This document shows positions 31,392 through 40,097 of a stretch of DNA of 40,712 bases, in pieces (within the stretch, counting starts at the first letter, position 1; every line of letters begins with the position of its first letter). The stretch is taken from positions 1-40,712 of the forward strand of contig JAFQWW010000058.1 in the NCBI GenBank assembly GCA_017407285.1, in the 5' to 3' direction. A model generated the notes under the pieces. That model was given only the letters and a program-made list of their open reading frames with translations, was not told where the DNA came from and did no database searches. The stretch is from Clostridia bacterium. Lineage in GTDB: Bacteria; Bacillota; Clostridia; Christensenellales; RUG350. A program made the translations under genes and the position numbers.

Positions 31392-32678
31392 CAATATTGA
31401 GTCACAAACCAAACGGTTTACGTCGCCTGCGCCTAAAACTAATACGGTGTTGTTGGAAAAATCCTCTTTTGTAAAGTATGAGTAGACCTCGTCCTTTTGT
31501 AAATATATAGTTTTAGTGCTATCTAATAAAGCCTCGTATATATCTTTCGCCCGCTTGCCGTCCGAAGGCAATTCCCTTGCCGAAAACTCTTCTATTATTA
31601 CCACTTTATCTCCCTCTTTTAGCGCACTTACAAAGTCGTCGAATAGGGCTTTCGTTCTAGAATAGGTATGAGGTTGAAAATAAACGACGATAGGTTTTTT
31701 AGCGCATTTAGCCGTATCGATAGCGCATTTTATCTCGGTTGGGTGATGAGCGTAATCAAGGGTAAATTCTCCAAACGGCGCGCGGATTTTTTGATACCTT
31801 CTGTCCACGCCGTGAAAAGAGGAGAGAGTAGCGCAAGCGTGAGAGAGAGGTAATTTAAGCGCGTGTGCCACGAGCAAGGCAAATAGGGCGTTTTGTACGT
31901 TGTGCTTGCCGGGAATAGAGAGGGTTATTCTATCCAATCTTTTTCCATATAAAACGGGGATAAAGGAATAATATCCATTTTCTTCGACCATACTCTCACA
32001 GAGGATATCACGATTGATTTGTAGTTCTTTTGTGTCTCCACCAACGCAACCGTTAGATATAAGTATTCCACCTTTACGTATTCCCTTTATAAACTTACAA
32101 AAAGAGGCTACAAGGTCGGACTTTTGCTTGAAATAATCGGGATGATCGTATTCTACGTTTAATACGACTGCGACGTCGGGGTGGAGGGATAGAAAACTAT
32201 CCTTATACTCACACGCTTCGGTAACGAAATAGTCCTCACGAAAATCCGTTATGGGATAATTTCCTCCTAAATGCACGGCGGGAGAGAGGTTTAGTGCGGA
32301 CAAAATGTTGCCAACCATAGCCGTGACCGTAGTTTTTCCGTGAGATCCAGATATAGCGATTGTCGTTTTGAAGTTTTTAGATATCTCACCCAAGAATTCG
32401 GCACGAGATAAAGTCGGGATATTTAGTTTTTTTACAAACTCCATTTCAGGGGAGTTTTGGGGTATAGCCGAGGTGTAGACTATAAGGTCTGATATTCTCG
32501 CTCGATCTTCGTCAAACTCTTTAGTTATGGAGAAAGGATAGTTTTCGCCCTCCCTCCACGCACGGTCGTGTCCCCACACCTTTGCGCCGAATTTTTGAGA
32601 TATTAGAGCAAGGTTACTCATGCTTGAACCTAGCGCGCCCATAAAGTAAACGGTTTTGTTTCGCATTGAAATTTTCAT
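31386..32678 (-). CDS. murC: UDP-N-acetylmuramate:L-alanine ligase
   Basis: A 430-residue cytosolic peptidoglycan ligase adding the first amino acid to UDP-MurNAc. The ATP loop is GSHGKTT at residues 111-117; DYAHHPTEIKCAI and VYFQPHTYSRTKALFDDF are MurC signatures that exclude the other Mur ligases. The N-terminal nucleotide-sugar loop, normally G-x-G-G-x-G-M-S, reads GALGSSMS here, an unusual form, and the protein is about 20-30 residues shorter than average. No Shine-Dalgarno precedes the ATG, whose upstream bases form a promoter. No other mur gene is adjacent. Confidence 0.9.
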   Translation of the reverse strand: MKISMRNKTVYFMGALGSSMSNLALISQKFGAKVWGHDRAWREGENYPFSITKEFDEDRARISDLIVYTSAIPQNSPEMEFVKKLNIPTLSRAEFLGEISKNFKTTIAISGSHGKTTVTAMVGNILSALNLSPAVHLGGNYPITDFREDYFVTEACEYKDSFLSLHPDVAVVLNVEYDHPDYFKQKSDLVASFCKFIKGIRKGGILISNGCVGGDTKELQINRDILCESMVEENGYYSFIPVLYGKRLDRITLSIPGKHNVQNALFALLVAHALKLPLSHACATLSSFHGVDRRYQKIRAPFGEFTLDYAHHPTEIKCAIDTAKCAKKPIVVYFQPHTYSRTKALFDDFVSALKEGDKVVIIEEFSARELPSDGKRAKDIYEALLDSTKTIYLQKDEVYSYFTKEDFSNNTVLVLGAGDVNRLVCDSILL

Positions 32679-32685
32679 AAAACAT

Positions 32686-32715
32686 AGTATGACGAAGATT
32701 GGCGTTTGGTTACAA
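32686..32715 (-). promoter_or_regulatory. murC promoter, close to the start codon
   Basis: On the minus strand, TTGTAA (32715-32710), 18 nt, CATACT (32691-32686), then seven bases and the ATG. The match is moderate. Confidence 0.5.
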
Positions 32716-32739
32716 GTTCAAAATACCACGTAAAACGGC

Positions 32740-32808
32740 AAAAAATGAACGAAAAAGGCAAAAAAATGCAAAAAAAGTCAATATTTTTGCAAAAAATCGT
32801 TGAAAAAA
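32740..32808. promoter_or_regulatory. Phased A-tracts upstream of spoVG
   Basis: Runs of five to seven A (or T) centred near 32742, 32754, 32763, 32773, 32786, 32793 and 32805, mostly spaced by about one helical turn, ending at the spoVG -35. Such phasing is known to bend DNA and can act as an UP-type element. It includes TTTTTGCAAAAA at 32784-32795, also found upstream of the HU gene and gdhA. Confidence 0.6.
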
Positions 32809-32828
32809 GTTAAATTATGTGGTACAAT
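32800..32828 (+). promoter_or_regulatory. spoVG promoter
   Basis: TTGAAA (32800-32805), 17 nt, TACAAT (32823-32828). The leader is about 40 nt and ends in AAGGGGTG. Confidence 0.85.
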
Positions 32829-32873
32829 AATTAGGACCGATGAGTCGATTTTATGTATAAGGGGTGAAAAAAT

Positions 32874-33146
32874 ATGAAAATTACGGACGTTCGTATCAGA
32901 ATCGTCAAGAAGGACGACAAAAAGTTGAGAGCAGTTGCATCTATCACTTTAGATGATTGTTTCGTTGTACACGACATCAAAGTTATAGAAGGCGCAGAAG
33001 GCAATTTTATCGCAATGCCTAGCAGAAAGACTCCCGACGGAGAATACAAAGATATCGCACATCCTATCAACACCGAAACTCGTGAAGAGATCCGCAACGT
33101 AATTCTTGCGAAATACGACGAGGCTTTGGCAGCAGAACAGGAATAA
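32874..33146 (+). CDS. spoVG: SpoVG-family septation and nucleic-acid-binding regulator
   Basis: A 90-residue protein beginning [11 protein letters not shown], with the conserved core [18 protein letters not shown] and [20 protein letters not shown]. SpoVG affects septum formation in sporulating Bacillus and is a DNA- and RNA-binding regulator in other species. Length is normal. It is monocistronic with a strong promoter and two consecutive hairpin terminators after it. Presence of SpoVG does not by itself show that the organism sporulates. Confidence 0.97.
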   Translation: MKITDVRIRIVKKDDKKLRAVASITLDDCFVVHDIKVIEGAEGNFIAMPSRKTPDGEYKDIAHPINTETREEIRNVILAKYDEALAAEQE

Positions 33147-33155
33147 GAGAAGATT

Positions 33156-33185
33156 AGCACGCCTATCGTAGGGTGCTTATTTTTC
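33156..33185 (+). terminator. spoVG terminator
   Basis: AGCAC-CCTA pairs with TAGG-GTGCT with one bulged G (33156-33165 with 33169-33177), loop TCG, followed by TATTTTT. It starts 9 bp after the stop codon. Confidence 0.75.
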
Positions 33186-33252
33186 AGTTTTTACATTTAC
33201 TCGAACTCATTCAGTCATAAAATATCCGTAAAAACAACAAAAGTTAAACGCA

Positions 33253-33284
33253 AAATGCACCCCAATTTGGGGTGCATTTTTTTA
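33253..33284. terminator. Terminator between spoVG and the convergent SDR gene
   Basis: A 12-bp perfect stem (33253-33264 with 33270-33281), loop AATTT, with T to 33284 on the plus strand and a short T-run on the minus strand. It is probably a backstop for spoVG and the end of the leftward SDR transcript. Confidence 0.85.
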
Positions 33285-33318
33285 TGTCAAAAGATGATAT
33301 ACTTTTGTTCGTATCGTA

Positions 33319-34059
33319 TTATTTACCGAATCCACCGTTGAGACCCATTATCTCGCCCGTTATGTATTCCGCGTCTTCAGAGCATAGGAAGGATACGAGA
33401 GATGCGACTTCGTTAGAGGAGGCAAATCTACCTACGGGAATTTGGGATAGGAGATAGTCTTTGTCTGAGGAGGAGAAATGATTTAGCATATTGGTGTCCA
33501 CGACACCGGGAGAAACTGCGTTTACCGTGATACCGGAGTCCGCCGTTTCTTTAGCGAGGGCTTTAACGAATCCCGATATAGCGGATTTCGTGGCGGAATA
33601 CAAGACCTCTTGACTAGCCCCGACCTCACCCCATATAGAGGATATGCAAACCACTCTACCGTAGTTTAGTTTGTACATATCTGAAAGGGCGTGTTTTACG
33701 CACATAAGAGTACCTTTGACGTTGACGTTAACGAGTCTATCGAAGTCCTCCTCTTTGGTGGATTCAAAACTTCCGTAATGCGCAATACCAGCGCAAGTAA
33801 CTACGGTATCGATTTTGGAAAAATAAGCGCGCGCCGAGAGAAAAAGTTTTTCAATCTCACACTCTTTAGATAGATCGGCTTGGATAGCTAAAGCGTTAGA
33901 GTATTTTTTTATCTCGTTCACCAAGTTTTGTGCTTTTTCTGCGTTTTTGTGGAAATGAACGACTACGTTATATCCTTTTTTAGCAAGGGATAGCGCTACC
34001 GCTTCTCCAATGCCACCGGTTGCTCCAGTTACTAGAGCGGTACGTGCTTTACAACTCAT
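33319..34059 (-). CDS. Short-chain dehydrogenase/reductase, FabG-like
   Basis: A 246-residue NAD(P)-dependent reductase. The cofactor loop is TGATGGIG (residues 11-18), followed by CAGIAHYG; the catalytic set is Ser141, Tyr154 and Lys158 in SSIWGEVGASQEVLYSATK. The C-terminal LNGGFGK ending is typical for FabG relatives. It is not inside a fatty acid cluster, so it is more likely a general SDR than the housekeeping FabG. Its start overlaps the end of the Dabb gene by 11 nt, implying coupling; its own ribosome binding site is weak. Confidence 0.9.
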   Translation of the reverse strand: MSCKARTALVTGATGGIGEAVALSLAKKGYNVVVHFHKNAEKAQNLVNEIKKYSNALAIQADLSKECEIEKLFLSARAYFSKIDTVVTCAGIAHYGSFESTKEEDFDRLVNVNVKGTLMCVKHALSDMYKLNYGRVVCISSIWGEVGASQEVLYSATKSAISGFVKALAKETADSGITVNAVSPGVVDTNMLNHFSSSDKDYLLSQIPVGRFASSNEVASLVSFLCSEDAEYITGEIMGLNGGFGK

Positions 34060-34339
34060 AATCTACCGCCACGCTACTCTCTCTCACTGCGTGCATATAG
34101 GTTTTGACGACGTCGCAGTGATAGGGGTGATTTTGATATTCCTCTAAAGCGTCCTTTGAGTCAAGGGTTACGGTGAGGATAACGTCGTAAGAGCGAGAAG
34201 AGGAGAGGAAGTCTACTCCAACCTCGATATCGCGTATCAAATCCACTTTATCCGTCATAGAAAGCAAAACTTTTTTTGCTTCCTCTTTTTTTTCTAAAGA
34301 ATTGTCTTTCAATTTGAAACAAACCACGTGTTTAATCAT
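34049..34339 (-). CDS. Dabb (stress-responsive A/B barrel) domain protein
   Basis: A 96-residue single-domain protein starting MIKHVVCFKLKD, with the YDVILTVTLDSKDALEEYQN core and HPYHCDV segment typical of the Dabb ferredoxin-like fold. Function in bacteria is mostly unknown; some members are small enzymes. AAGGAG lies 10 nt before the ATG. First gene of a two-gene unit with the SDR gene. Confidence 0.9.
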   Translation of the reverse strand: MIKHVVCFKLKDNSLEKKEEAKKVLLSMTDKVDLIRDIEVGVDFLSSSRSYDVILTVTLDSKDALEEYQNHPYHCDVVKTYMHAVRESSVAVDYEL

Positions 34340-34371
34340 ATCTCTGCTCCTTATATCGAGTAGTTTTTATA

Positions 34372-34401
34372 ATTTTACACCAAAACTGCGATATTCGTCA
34401 A
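34372..34401 (-). promoter_or_regulatory. Promoter of the Dabb-SDR unit
   Basis: On the minus strand, TTGACG (34401-34396), 18 nt, TAAAAT (34377-34372). The leader is about 25 nt. Confidence 0.7.
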
Positions 34402-34493
34402 CGAAAATCTTGATTAAGGGTAAATAATAGGCAAAAAATAGAATTTTTTTTGCAAAAAAAGCATAAAAATAGCCATTTTTTTGAAAATGCCTA

Positions 34494-34522
34494 TTGACAA
34501 AATGTGGGTATAGGAGTAAAAT
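34494..34522 (+). promoter_or_regulatory. HU gene promoter with A-tracts
   Basis: TTGACA (34494-34499), 17 nt, TAAAAT (34517-34522). Upstream A- and T-tracts from 34433 to 34487 are spaced by about 10-12 bp and include TTTTTGCAAAAA at 34447-34458. Confidence 0.85.
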
Positions 34523-34578
34523 AATAGACAGGTAGTAATGGGCTATCGAAAAATTATATGATAAGGAGTTTTCCACCA

Positions 34579-34851
34579 ATGAACAAAGCAGATTTTATTA
34601 AGGAACTTGCAGGAAAGGTAAACGTTACCAACAAGCAGGCAGGCGCTATTTTAGACGCATTCGTCGAGATCGTAGTTGACTCGGTTAAAGCAGGCGACAA
34701 AGTACAGATCGCAGGACTCGGCTCTTTTGAAATCAAAGAGAGAAAGGCTCGTACGGGCGTAAACCCCCAGACCGGCGCCGAAATCAAAATAGCAGCAAGC
34801 AAAGTACCCGCTTTCAAACCCGCAAAGAACTTCAAAGAAGCTGTTAAGTAA
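34579..34851 (+). CDS. hup: HU-family DNA-binding protein
   Basis: A 90-residue nucleoid protein that bends DNA as a dimer. It begins MNKADFIKELAGKVNVTNKQ and contains the HU core GLGSFEIKERKARTGVNPQT, the DNA-binding arm, and VPAFKPAKNFKEAV at the end. The frame is open from 34558, but AAGGAG and the family's start select ATG 34579. Strong promoter and own terminator indicate high independent expression. Confidence 0.97.
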   Translation: MNKADFIKELAGKVNVTNKQAGAILDAFVEIVVDSVKAGDKVQIAGLGSFEIKERKARTGVNPQTGAEIKIAASKVPAFKPAKNFKEAVK

Positions 34852-34866
34852 GACTGACGAAAAAAC

Positions 34867-34893
34867 CGCCGAGCGAGAGTTCGGCGTTTTTTT
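34867..34893 (+). terminator. HU gene terminator
   Basis: An 8-bp stem (34867-34874 with 34879-34886, one G-U), GAGA tetraloop, followed by seven T. Confidence 0.88.
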
Positions 34894-34926
34894 GTGGAAC
34901 AAGAACGCGAGTAAAAAGGAGAAAAC

Positions 34927-35589
34927 ATGTTTACTTTCGGTAACGAATGGGATAAATATTTAGGTGGAGAATTTTCCAAAGAGTATTATTTGAAATTACG
35001 TGAGTTTTTGAAACAAGAATATTTCACGGAGAAGATTTATCCCGATATGTACGATATATTCAACGCATTCACCTATACCCCGTACGACGAGGTCAAAGCC
35101 GTTATTATAGGTCAAGATCCTTATCACGGAGAAAATCAGGCGCACGGACTTTGTTTTTCGGTAAAAGAAGGAGTAACTCAACCTCCATCTCTTGTAAATA
35201 TTTTCAAAGAACTCTACACTGACCTTGGAATAGAAAGACCAAAGGACGGTACTTTGACCAAGTGGGCTAAAAACGGAGTGTTGCTCTTAAACACCGTATT
35301 GACAGTTCGAGCAGGTAGACCGGCGTCACACAAAGATAAAGGGTGGGAAATTTTTACAAACGAGGCGATAATCGCCCTCAATAAGTCCACCAAACCTATC
35401 GTGTTTATACTATGGGGCTCGCACGCAAGAGCAAAAGCCAAACTTATTACCAATCCTTTGCACAAGATTATAGAGTCCGCGCACCCAAGCCCACTATCTG
35501 CGTACAACGGATTTTTTGGTTCTAGACCGTTTTCTCGTGCAAACGAATATCTGAAAAATTTTGATAGAGAGATAGATTGGAGTTTGTAA
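34927..35589 (+). CDS. ung: Uracil-DNA glycosylase, family 1
   Basis: A 220-residue repair enzyme that excises uracil from DNA. The water-activating loop GQDPYHG carries Asp64, and the His loop is [25 protein letters not shown] and [16 protein letters not shown] are the remaining family motifs. Length is normal. AAAGGAG precedes the ATG. It sits downstream of the HU gene terminator; a promoter of its own is not obvious in the 33-bp gap. Confidence 0.97.
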   Translation: MFTFGNEWDKYLGGEFSKEYYLKLREFLKQEYFTEKIYPDMYDIFNAFTYTPYDEVKAVIIGQDPYHGENQAHGLCFSVKEGVTQPPSLVNIFKELYTDLGIERPKDGTLTKWAKNGVLLLNTVLTVRAGRPASHKDKGWEIFTNEAIIALNKSTKPIVFILWGSHARAKAKLITNPLHKIIESAHPSPLSAYNGFFGSRPFSRANEYLKNFDREIDWSL

Positions 35590-35623
35590 GAGTTAAAAAT
35601 TTTTGTAAATGTTGGAAAAACCC

Positions 35624-35652
35624 TTGAAAGAGAAATCTTAAAATGCTATAAT
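35624..35652 (+). promoter_or_regulatory. Promoter of the DUF1846 operon
   Basis: TTGAAA (35624-35629), 17 nt, TATAAT (35647-35652). Leader about 28 nt. Confidence 0.88.
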
Positions 35653-35686
35653 AGAAAAGTATTATTACTTGAGAGGAAAATGGACA

Positions 35687-37165
35687 ATGACCGGATTTGA
35701 CAATGCGAAGTACATAGAAACCCAATCGGAAAAGATTTTGGAGCGTATCAATAAGTATAACAACAAACTTTATTTGGAGTTTGGTGGTAAACTTTTTGAC
35801 GACTACCACGCTAGTCGCGTGCTCCCCGGATTTGCTCCCGACGCTAAGGTAACCTTACTAAAAGCCTTGAAGGACAAATTAGAGATCATTTTCGTAATAA
35901 GCGCAGGGGACATAGAGCGTAACAAGATTCGCGCCGATTTTGGTATTACCTACGGCATGGACGTTTTGCGTCTTATGGACAATTTGCGTAGATTGGGTAT
36001 TTATATCAATAGCATAGTCATCACTCAGTATAAAGGTCAGACTCAAGCCGACGTTTTCCGTAAAAAACTTGAAATGAGAGGGGAGAAGGTGTACGTTCAC
36101 ACTCCCACGAAAGGTTATCCCGTTGACGTAGACACCATAGTTAGTGACGAAGGATACGGCGCAAATCCGTATATCGAGACCACTAGACCTTTAGTCGTTG
36201 TTACCGCTCCCGGACCGGGATCGGGAAAACTTGCAACTTGTCTGTCCCAGTTGTATCACGAATACAAGAGAGGGGTTAGAGCAGGTTACGCTAAGTTTGA
36301 AACCTTCCCTATATGGAATTTAGCCTTAAAACATCCCGTAAATATCGCGTACGAAGCAGCGACCGTAGATATTGGAGATTTCAACATAATCGATCCTTTC
36401 CATTTGGACGCGTATAACATGACCACGGTCAACTATAACCGTGACGTTGAGGTTTTCCCCGTAGTTAAGACTATTTTGGAAAAAATCACGGGAGAAGAGA
36501 TATACCGTTCTCCTACCGATATGGGCGTAAATATGGCAGGATGCTGTATTGCAGACGACGAAGAGGTTAGAGAGGCGGCAAAACAAGAGATTATCCGTAG
36601 ATATTTCAAGATTAATTGTGATTATAAACAAGGTTTAGTGTCTAAAGACGCTGCAGAGCGCGCTACCATGTTGATGAACGAGTTAAAGATCGTTCCAACT
36701 GATAGAGCGGTAGTAGCACCTGCTCGTGAAAAAGCCGAACTTCGTGGCGTTCCTGCTATGGCGCTTATGACGAAGAGTGGAGAAATAGTTACTGGCAGAC
36801 AAAGTGAACAGATGCAGGCAGCGGCAAGTTTAGTGCTAAACACCTTGAAAACACTCAGTGGCTTATCCGACGATATTATGCTTATTTCACCTAGCGTTAT
36901 GGATACCATTATGCAACTAAAACGCGGTGCTATGGGTAACGCTAAGTATAGATTGACTATGGAGGACGCACTTATTGCTGTATCTATCACGGCAGCAAGC
37001 GATCCTATATCGGCAAAAGCTATGGAAAAGGTAGAAGAATTGAGAGGATTAGAAGTTCATTCTACCGTTATGTTATCTCAAAACGAGGAAAACACTTTCC
37101 GTCGTATGAGAATGAACGTTACTGCAGACGCAGAGTTTGCATCTAAAGATTTGTTCTATTTATAA
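35687..37165 (+). CDS. DUF1846 family protein
   Basis: A 492-residue cytosolic protein of the DUF1846 family, known from streptococcal and clostridial genomes and solved structurally but without an assigned reaction. It contains a P-loop-like [20 protein letters not shown] segment near the middle and a [20 protein letters not shown] stretch. The frame is open from 35669; ATG 35687 is preferred, with GAGAGG about 10 nt upstream. A PucR-type regulator begins 10 bp after its stop codon, so they are likely one operon. Confidence 0.92.
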   Translation: MTGFDNAKYIETQSEKILERINKYNNKLYLEFGGKLFDDYHASRVLPGFAPDAKVTLLKALKDKLEIIFVISAGDIERNKIRADFGITYGMDVLRLMDNLRRLGIYINSIVITQYKGQTQADVFRKKLEMRGEKVYVHTPTKGYPVDVDTIVSDEGYGANPYIETTRPLVVVTAPGPGSGKLATCLSQLYHEYKRGVRAGYAKFETFPIWNLALKHPVNIAYEAATVDIGDFNIIDPFHLDAYNMTTVNYNRDVEVFPVVKTILEKITGEEIYRSPTDMGVNMAGCCIADDEEVREAAKQEIIRRYFKINCDYKQGLVSKDAAERATMLMNELKIVPTDRAVVAPAREKAELRGVPAMALMTKSGEIVTGRQSEQMQAAASLVLNTLKTLSGLSDDIMLISPSVMDTIMQLKRGAMGNAKYRLTMEDALIAVSITAASDPISAKAMEKVEELRGLEVHSTVMLSQNEENTFRRMRMNVTADAEFASKDLFYL

Positions 37166-37175
37166 GGAGAAAAAA

Positions 37176-38252
37176 TTGCGAGAAGAGTTACAACACGTAT
37201 TAAACGACGTTAAGAAAAAGACCTCACTTGACGTATCGGTGTTTGATTTTTTAGGCGAACCCGTAGCAAACACGGGAGACGCTAGTTTGCCGTGCAGAAA
37301 TATTCGTACGGAAGAATTTAACGACGGTATTTATCAAGACGAGAAAAATAAACTTACCTATTTTCTCATCAACGTTCGCGCGTACGCTCAACCTTTTCGT
37401 GGCGTTATAGCAGGAGTAGGGGACATGGTGTCCAACTACGCCTATATGGTGTCAGCCATTATAGAAAATTCTTTTAGAAATTTCAATCCCGACCTATCTA
37501 AAAGCGATGCTTTGGTGTCCATTTTATCAGGTAAAGTTAGCGTAGCCGAAGTGAAATTAATGAAGGAGCGCTACTCTATCCCAGACGGCACGTATTACGT
37601 ATTTGCAATATCCGTGAGCGAAGAAAACGTAGGAGAAGTGCTTAATTTCTTGACTTCTTTCTCGACTTCAGATAACGACGAATGCGTTATTATGAAGTCT
37701 GACGTTTTGTGCTATCTAAAACACGTAGATTTCCAAGAAGAGGGTATAGGTATTAGCGATTTTGCCGTTATGCTTTGCGAAAACATTCGTGACGAACTCT
37801 CTTTGGACGTCAAAGTTTGTTCGGGTAGAGTGGTAAAAGGAGCAGAAGGCTTCCGTGATTCTTATGAAGAGGCGTTGACCGGACTAAGATTGGCAAAAAT
37901 CTTCTCTTATCCCGGCAAGGTCTATTCGTATAAAGAGTTTTTAATAGTAGATTTACTTGAAGAATTACCTAAAAACATCATTGATAGATATAAAGGCAAA
38001 TTGTTGGACGAGAGCACTGTTGCGATATTGAGAGATAGCGATATGACGGGAACGGCAGAGGCTTTTATGAATCACTCTTTGAATCTTTCCGAGACTGCAA
38101 GAAGCTTGTATATTCATCGTAACACGCTTATGTATAGATTGGATAAGATTGAGCGTGATACCGGGCTAAATATTAGAGTTTTTTCTGATGCAGTTACCTT
38201 TAGAATACTAGAAATTATTTATAGAATGGGAACTAACAATGAAGAAAAATAG
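37176..38252 (+). CDS. PucR/CdaR-type helix-turn-helix regulator
   Basis: A 358-residue transcriptional regulator. The C-terminal PucR-type HTH is visible as NLSETARSLYIHRNTLMYRL followed by DKIERDTGLNIR; the middle resembles the GGDEF-like sensory region of CdaR-type proteins. The likely start is TTG 37176, six nt after AAGGAG; the longer frame from 37137 overlaps the DUF1846 gene. The ligand and targets are unknown; an effect on its own operon is a reasonable guess. The next gene starts 14 nt before its stop. Confidence 0.85.
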   Translation: MREELQHVLNDVKKKTSLDVSVFDFLGEPVANTGDASLPCRNIRTEEFNDGIYQDEKNKLTYFLINVRAYAQPFRGVIAGVGDMVSNYAYMVSAIIENSFRNFNPDLSKSDALVSILSGKVSVAEVKLMKERYSIPDGTYYVFAISVSEENVGEVLNFLTSFSTSDNDECVIMKSDVLCYLKHVDFQEEGIGISDFAVMLCENIRDELSLDVKVCSGRVVKGAEGFRDSYEEALTGLRLAKIFSYPGKVYSYKEFLIVDLLEELPKNIIDRYKGKLLDESTVAILRDSDMTGTAEAFMNHSLNLSETARSLYIHRNTLMYRLDKIERDTGLNIRVFSDAVTFRILEIIYRMGTNNEEK

Positions 38253-39531
38253 TTTTTTCAAAAACGAAGGAATGCTTGACGACAAGTCGAGCGCAAGGTC
38301 AACACTCTACGGCGTGTTGACCGTTTTATTATGCTTGATTTTTTTATTCGTTGGATATTTTTTAGGAATAAACGTGGAGCGAAATTGGTGGAAAAAATCG
38401 TCTTCCGAGTACGAAATGGTTTTACAAGCCTTAAATTTTATCAAAGAGCATTACTATAAGGACGTGTCGGGCGAGGATTTAGTCGAGGGCGCGGTTCAAG
38501 GCATGCTAAACTCTTTAGATAACTATTCGGGTATATATATGGAGAGTGGAGGAGAGGGGGTTGCCACCATCGGAATATATATATCGTACGACGTGTGTGG
38601 AGAATTTAGAGTGGAGCACGTGGAAGAAAATTCTCCAGCCTATCTAGCAGGCGTTAGATCGGGAGATTTTATATATTCCGTGAACGGCGTTAGGGTAGAG
38701 CACGAGTTTACACAAACCTTTTCCACCTTGATGAACCCTGCAAAACGCGAGGGCGAGGAGATAGTACTTCGAGTCCGAAAAGAGAGGGGTGGCGCGATAT
38801 CTGGAGATATTAAGGTCGTATCTAGCGTAAGAGAGGAAGATTACGTCTATCAAATAAACGATTTTTCCAATATGGGATTCGATACCCCCGTACCTCAAGA
38901 CGTGGGATATATAAAATTGTTATCTTTTACCTCGGGAGCAGAGGATGAAATGAGAGAAGCTATTCAATCATTCCACGCAAACGGCAAGAAAAAACTAGTA
39001 TTAGATCTTCGTGGAAATTTAGGGGGAGAAGGTGGCGTTTTAGTCAAAATGGCGGAGTTCTTTATAAAAAGTGAGAGCGAGGGTGTCCCGGTTATAAAAT
39101 TAAAATATAAAGACGGTACGAGTTATACCTATAAGACGGAGAATAACGAGTATATATTCAAAAACGGAGAGGGAAAAATAGTCGTTTTAGTAAACGGAAA
39201 CACGGCGTCTGCGTCAGAAGCCTTAGTAGGTGCTATGCTCGTGAATAATAGTTGCGAGATAGTTGGAAGCACTACCTACGGCAAAGGGGTGGCGCAAAGC
39301 GTATATCCTTTCCCTAACGCACAAAATCCCGCATTCAAGATAAAACTAACGGTAGGAGAGTACGAGTTTTTATCAAGCGTATCTGAATACGTAAAAGGGG
39401 CGACGGGGGACACGTATTCCATAAACGACAAAGGTTTTACCCCGAAAGGCGCAAATTATATTCTTAATCGCGGAGGCAATTTTTTGAGCGAAGATCGTCA
39501 ATTTTCTCGCGCACTTGAGTTATTAAGTTGA
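38239..39531 (+). CDS. S41 family C-terminal processing protease
   Basis: A 430-residue membrane-anchored serine protease exposed outside the cell. One transmembrane helix (about residues 21-44) is followed by a PDZ-containing region (SPAYLAGVRSGDFIYSVNG) and the tail-specific protease core: LDLRGNLGGEGG, nucleophile Ser324 in NTASASEALVGA and general base Lys349 in TTYGKGVAQS. The 25-residue Ser-Lys spacing equals that of E. coli Tsp. Overlaps the regulator gene by 14 nt, which suggests coupled expression. Substrate unknown; sporulation or envelope signalling roles are known for relatives. Confidence 0.93.
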   Translation: MKKNSFFKNEGMLDDKSSARSTLYGVLTVLLCLIFLFVGYFLGINVERNWWKKSSSEYEMVLQALNFIKEHYYKDVSGEDLVEGAVQGMLNSLDNYSGIYMESGGEGVATIGIYISYDVCGEFRVEHVEENSPAYLAGVRSGDFIYSVNGVRVEHEFTQTFSTLMNPAKREGEEIVLRVRKERGGAISGDIKVVSSVREEDYVYQINDFSNMGFDTPVPQDVGYIKLLSFTSGAEDEMREAIQSFHANGKKKLVLDLRGNLGGEGGVLVKMAEFFIKSESEGVPVIKLKYKDGTSYTYKTENNEYIFKNGEGKIVVLVNGNTASASEALVGAMLVNNSCEIVGSTTYGKGVAQSVYPFPNAQNPAFKIKLTVGEYEFLSSVSEYVKGATGDTYSINDKGFTPKGANYILNRGGNFLSEDRQFSRALELLS

Positions 39532-39701
39532 CCGTCTTCACACAGTTCGAATAACGCTTTTGACAAATCGAGCGTGGTCAATTCCACGCTCTTTTTTTCT
39601 TGCGTTTGGCTCATAAGCTTGGCAAAAAGAGGGAGCAATTCACTCATATTTCCACTATTAGCACCGTTTATTCCCGAAAAAAGTTTTAATAATTCATCCA
39701 T
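39498..39701 (-). CDS. Small hypothetical protein
   Basis: A 67-residue protein starting MDELLKLFSG, soluble, with two predicted helices around SELLPLFAKLMSQTQ and LSKALFELCED and no motif I recognise. GAGG lies 5-6 nt before the ATG. Its last 34 bases are antisense to the 3' end of the S41 protease gene, and no terminator separates the two. It diverges from another small gene 63 bp away. Coding is probable but not certain at this size. Confidence 0.6.
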   Translation of the reverse strand: MDELLKLFSGINGANSGNMSELLPLFAKLMSQTQEKKSVELTTLDLSKALFELCEDGQLNNSSAREN

Positions 39702-39719
39702 AATATCCTCACGCAACAG

Positions 39720-39735
39720 TATATGCAGACATATA
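39720..39735. promoter_or_regulatory. Palindrome between divergent small genes
   Basis: TATATG (39720-39725) and CATATA (39730-39735) form a 6-bp inverted repeat around CAGA, centred in the 63-bp gap between two divergent small genes. It could be an operator or overlapping -10 elements for both directions. Confidence 0.4.
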
Positions 39736-39764
39736 TTGTAAAGTGTAAAAAGGAGGCAAAAAAA

Positions 39765-40064
39765 ATGCGAGATTTTAAAAATTTTAGACCAGAGAATAAG
39801 AAAAGCGAGGTAAAAGAGCAAAGCATTTATAATGGAATCGATAAAGAAGAAAAGGTAAAAGAGAGCGTTGAGAAAATGATAGAAGATAGGTCGGGGAGGA
39901 GCGAAGAAGAATTGATGAGCGAGTTAGTTAGTAGCGTCAATAGAGCGAAAGCGGAGGGAAGATTTAATAAAGCAGAACTAGAAAATTTCAAAAAAACCGT
40001 ACTTCCTTTTTTGTCCAGTGAACAAACAAAAAGGTTGGAAGAAATCCTTACCGTTTTGGAGTAA
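39765..40064 (+). CDS. Small hypothetical charged protein
   Basis: A 99-residue soluble protein beginning MRDFKNFRPENKKSEV, rich in Lys and Glu, with helical segments including EEELMSELVSSVNRAKAEGR and a C-terminal LPFLSSEQTKRLEEILTVLE helix. AAGGAGG lies 8 nt before ATG 39765; the frame open from 39723 has no such site. I do not recognise the family. It shares a short intergenic region with a divergent small gene, and gdhA follows 130 bp downstream with its own promoter. Confidence 0.75.
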   Translation: MRDFKNFRPENKKSEVKEQSIYNGIDKEEKVKESVEKMIEDRSGRSEEELMSELVSSVNRAKAEGRFNKAELENFKKTVLPFLSSEQTKRLEEILTVLE

Positions 40065-40085
40065 AAAAATCAAAAAAAATGGTGG

Positions 40086-40097
40086 TTTTTGCAAAAA
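40086..40097. promoter_or_regulatory. TTTTTGCAAAAA palindrome upstream of gdhA
   Basis: A 12-bp palindrome within A- and T-tracts (40063-40100, spaced about 9-12 bp), 28 bp upstream of the gdhA -35. The same motif lies upstream of spoVG and the HU gene. Confidence 0.45.
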
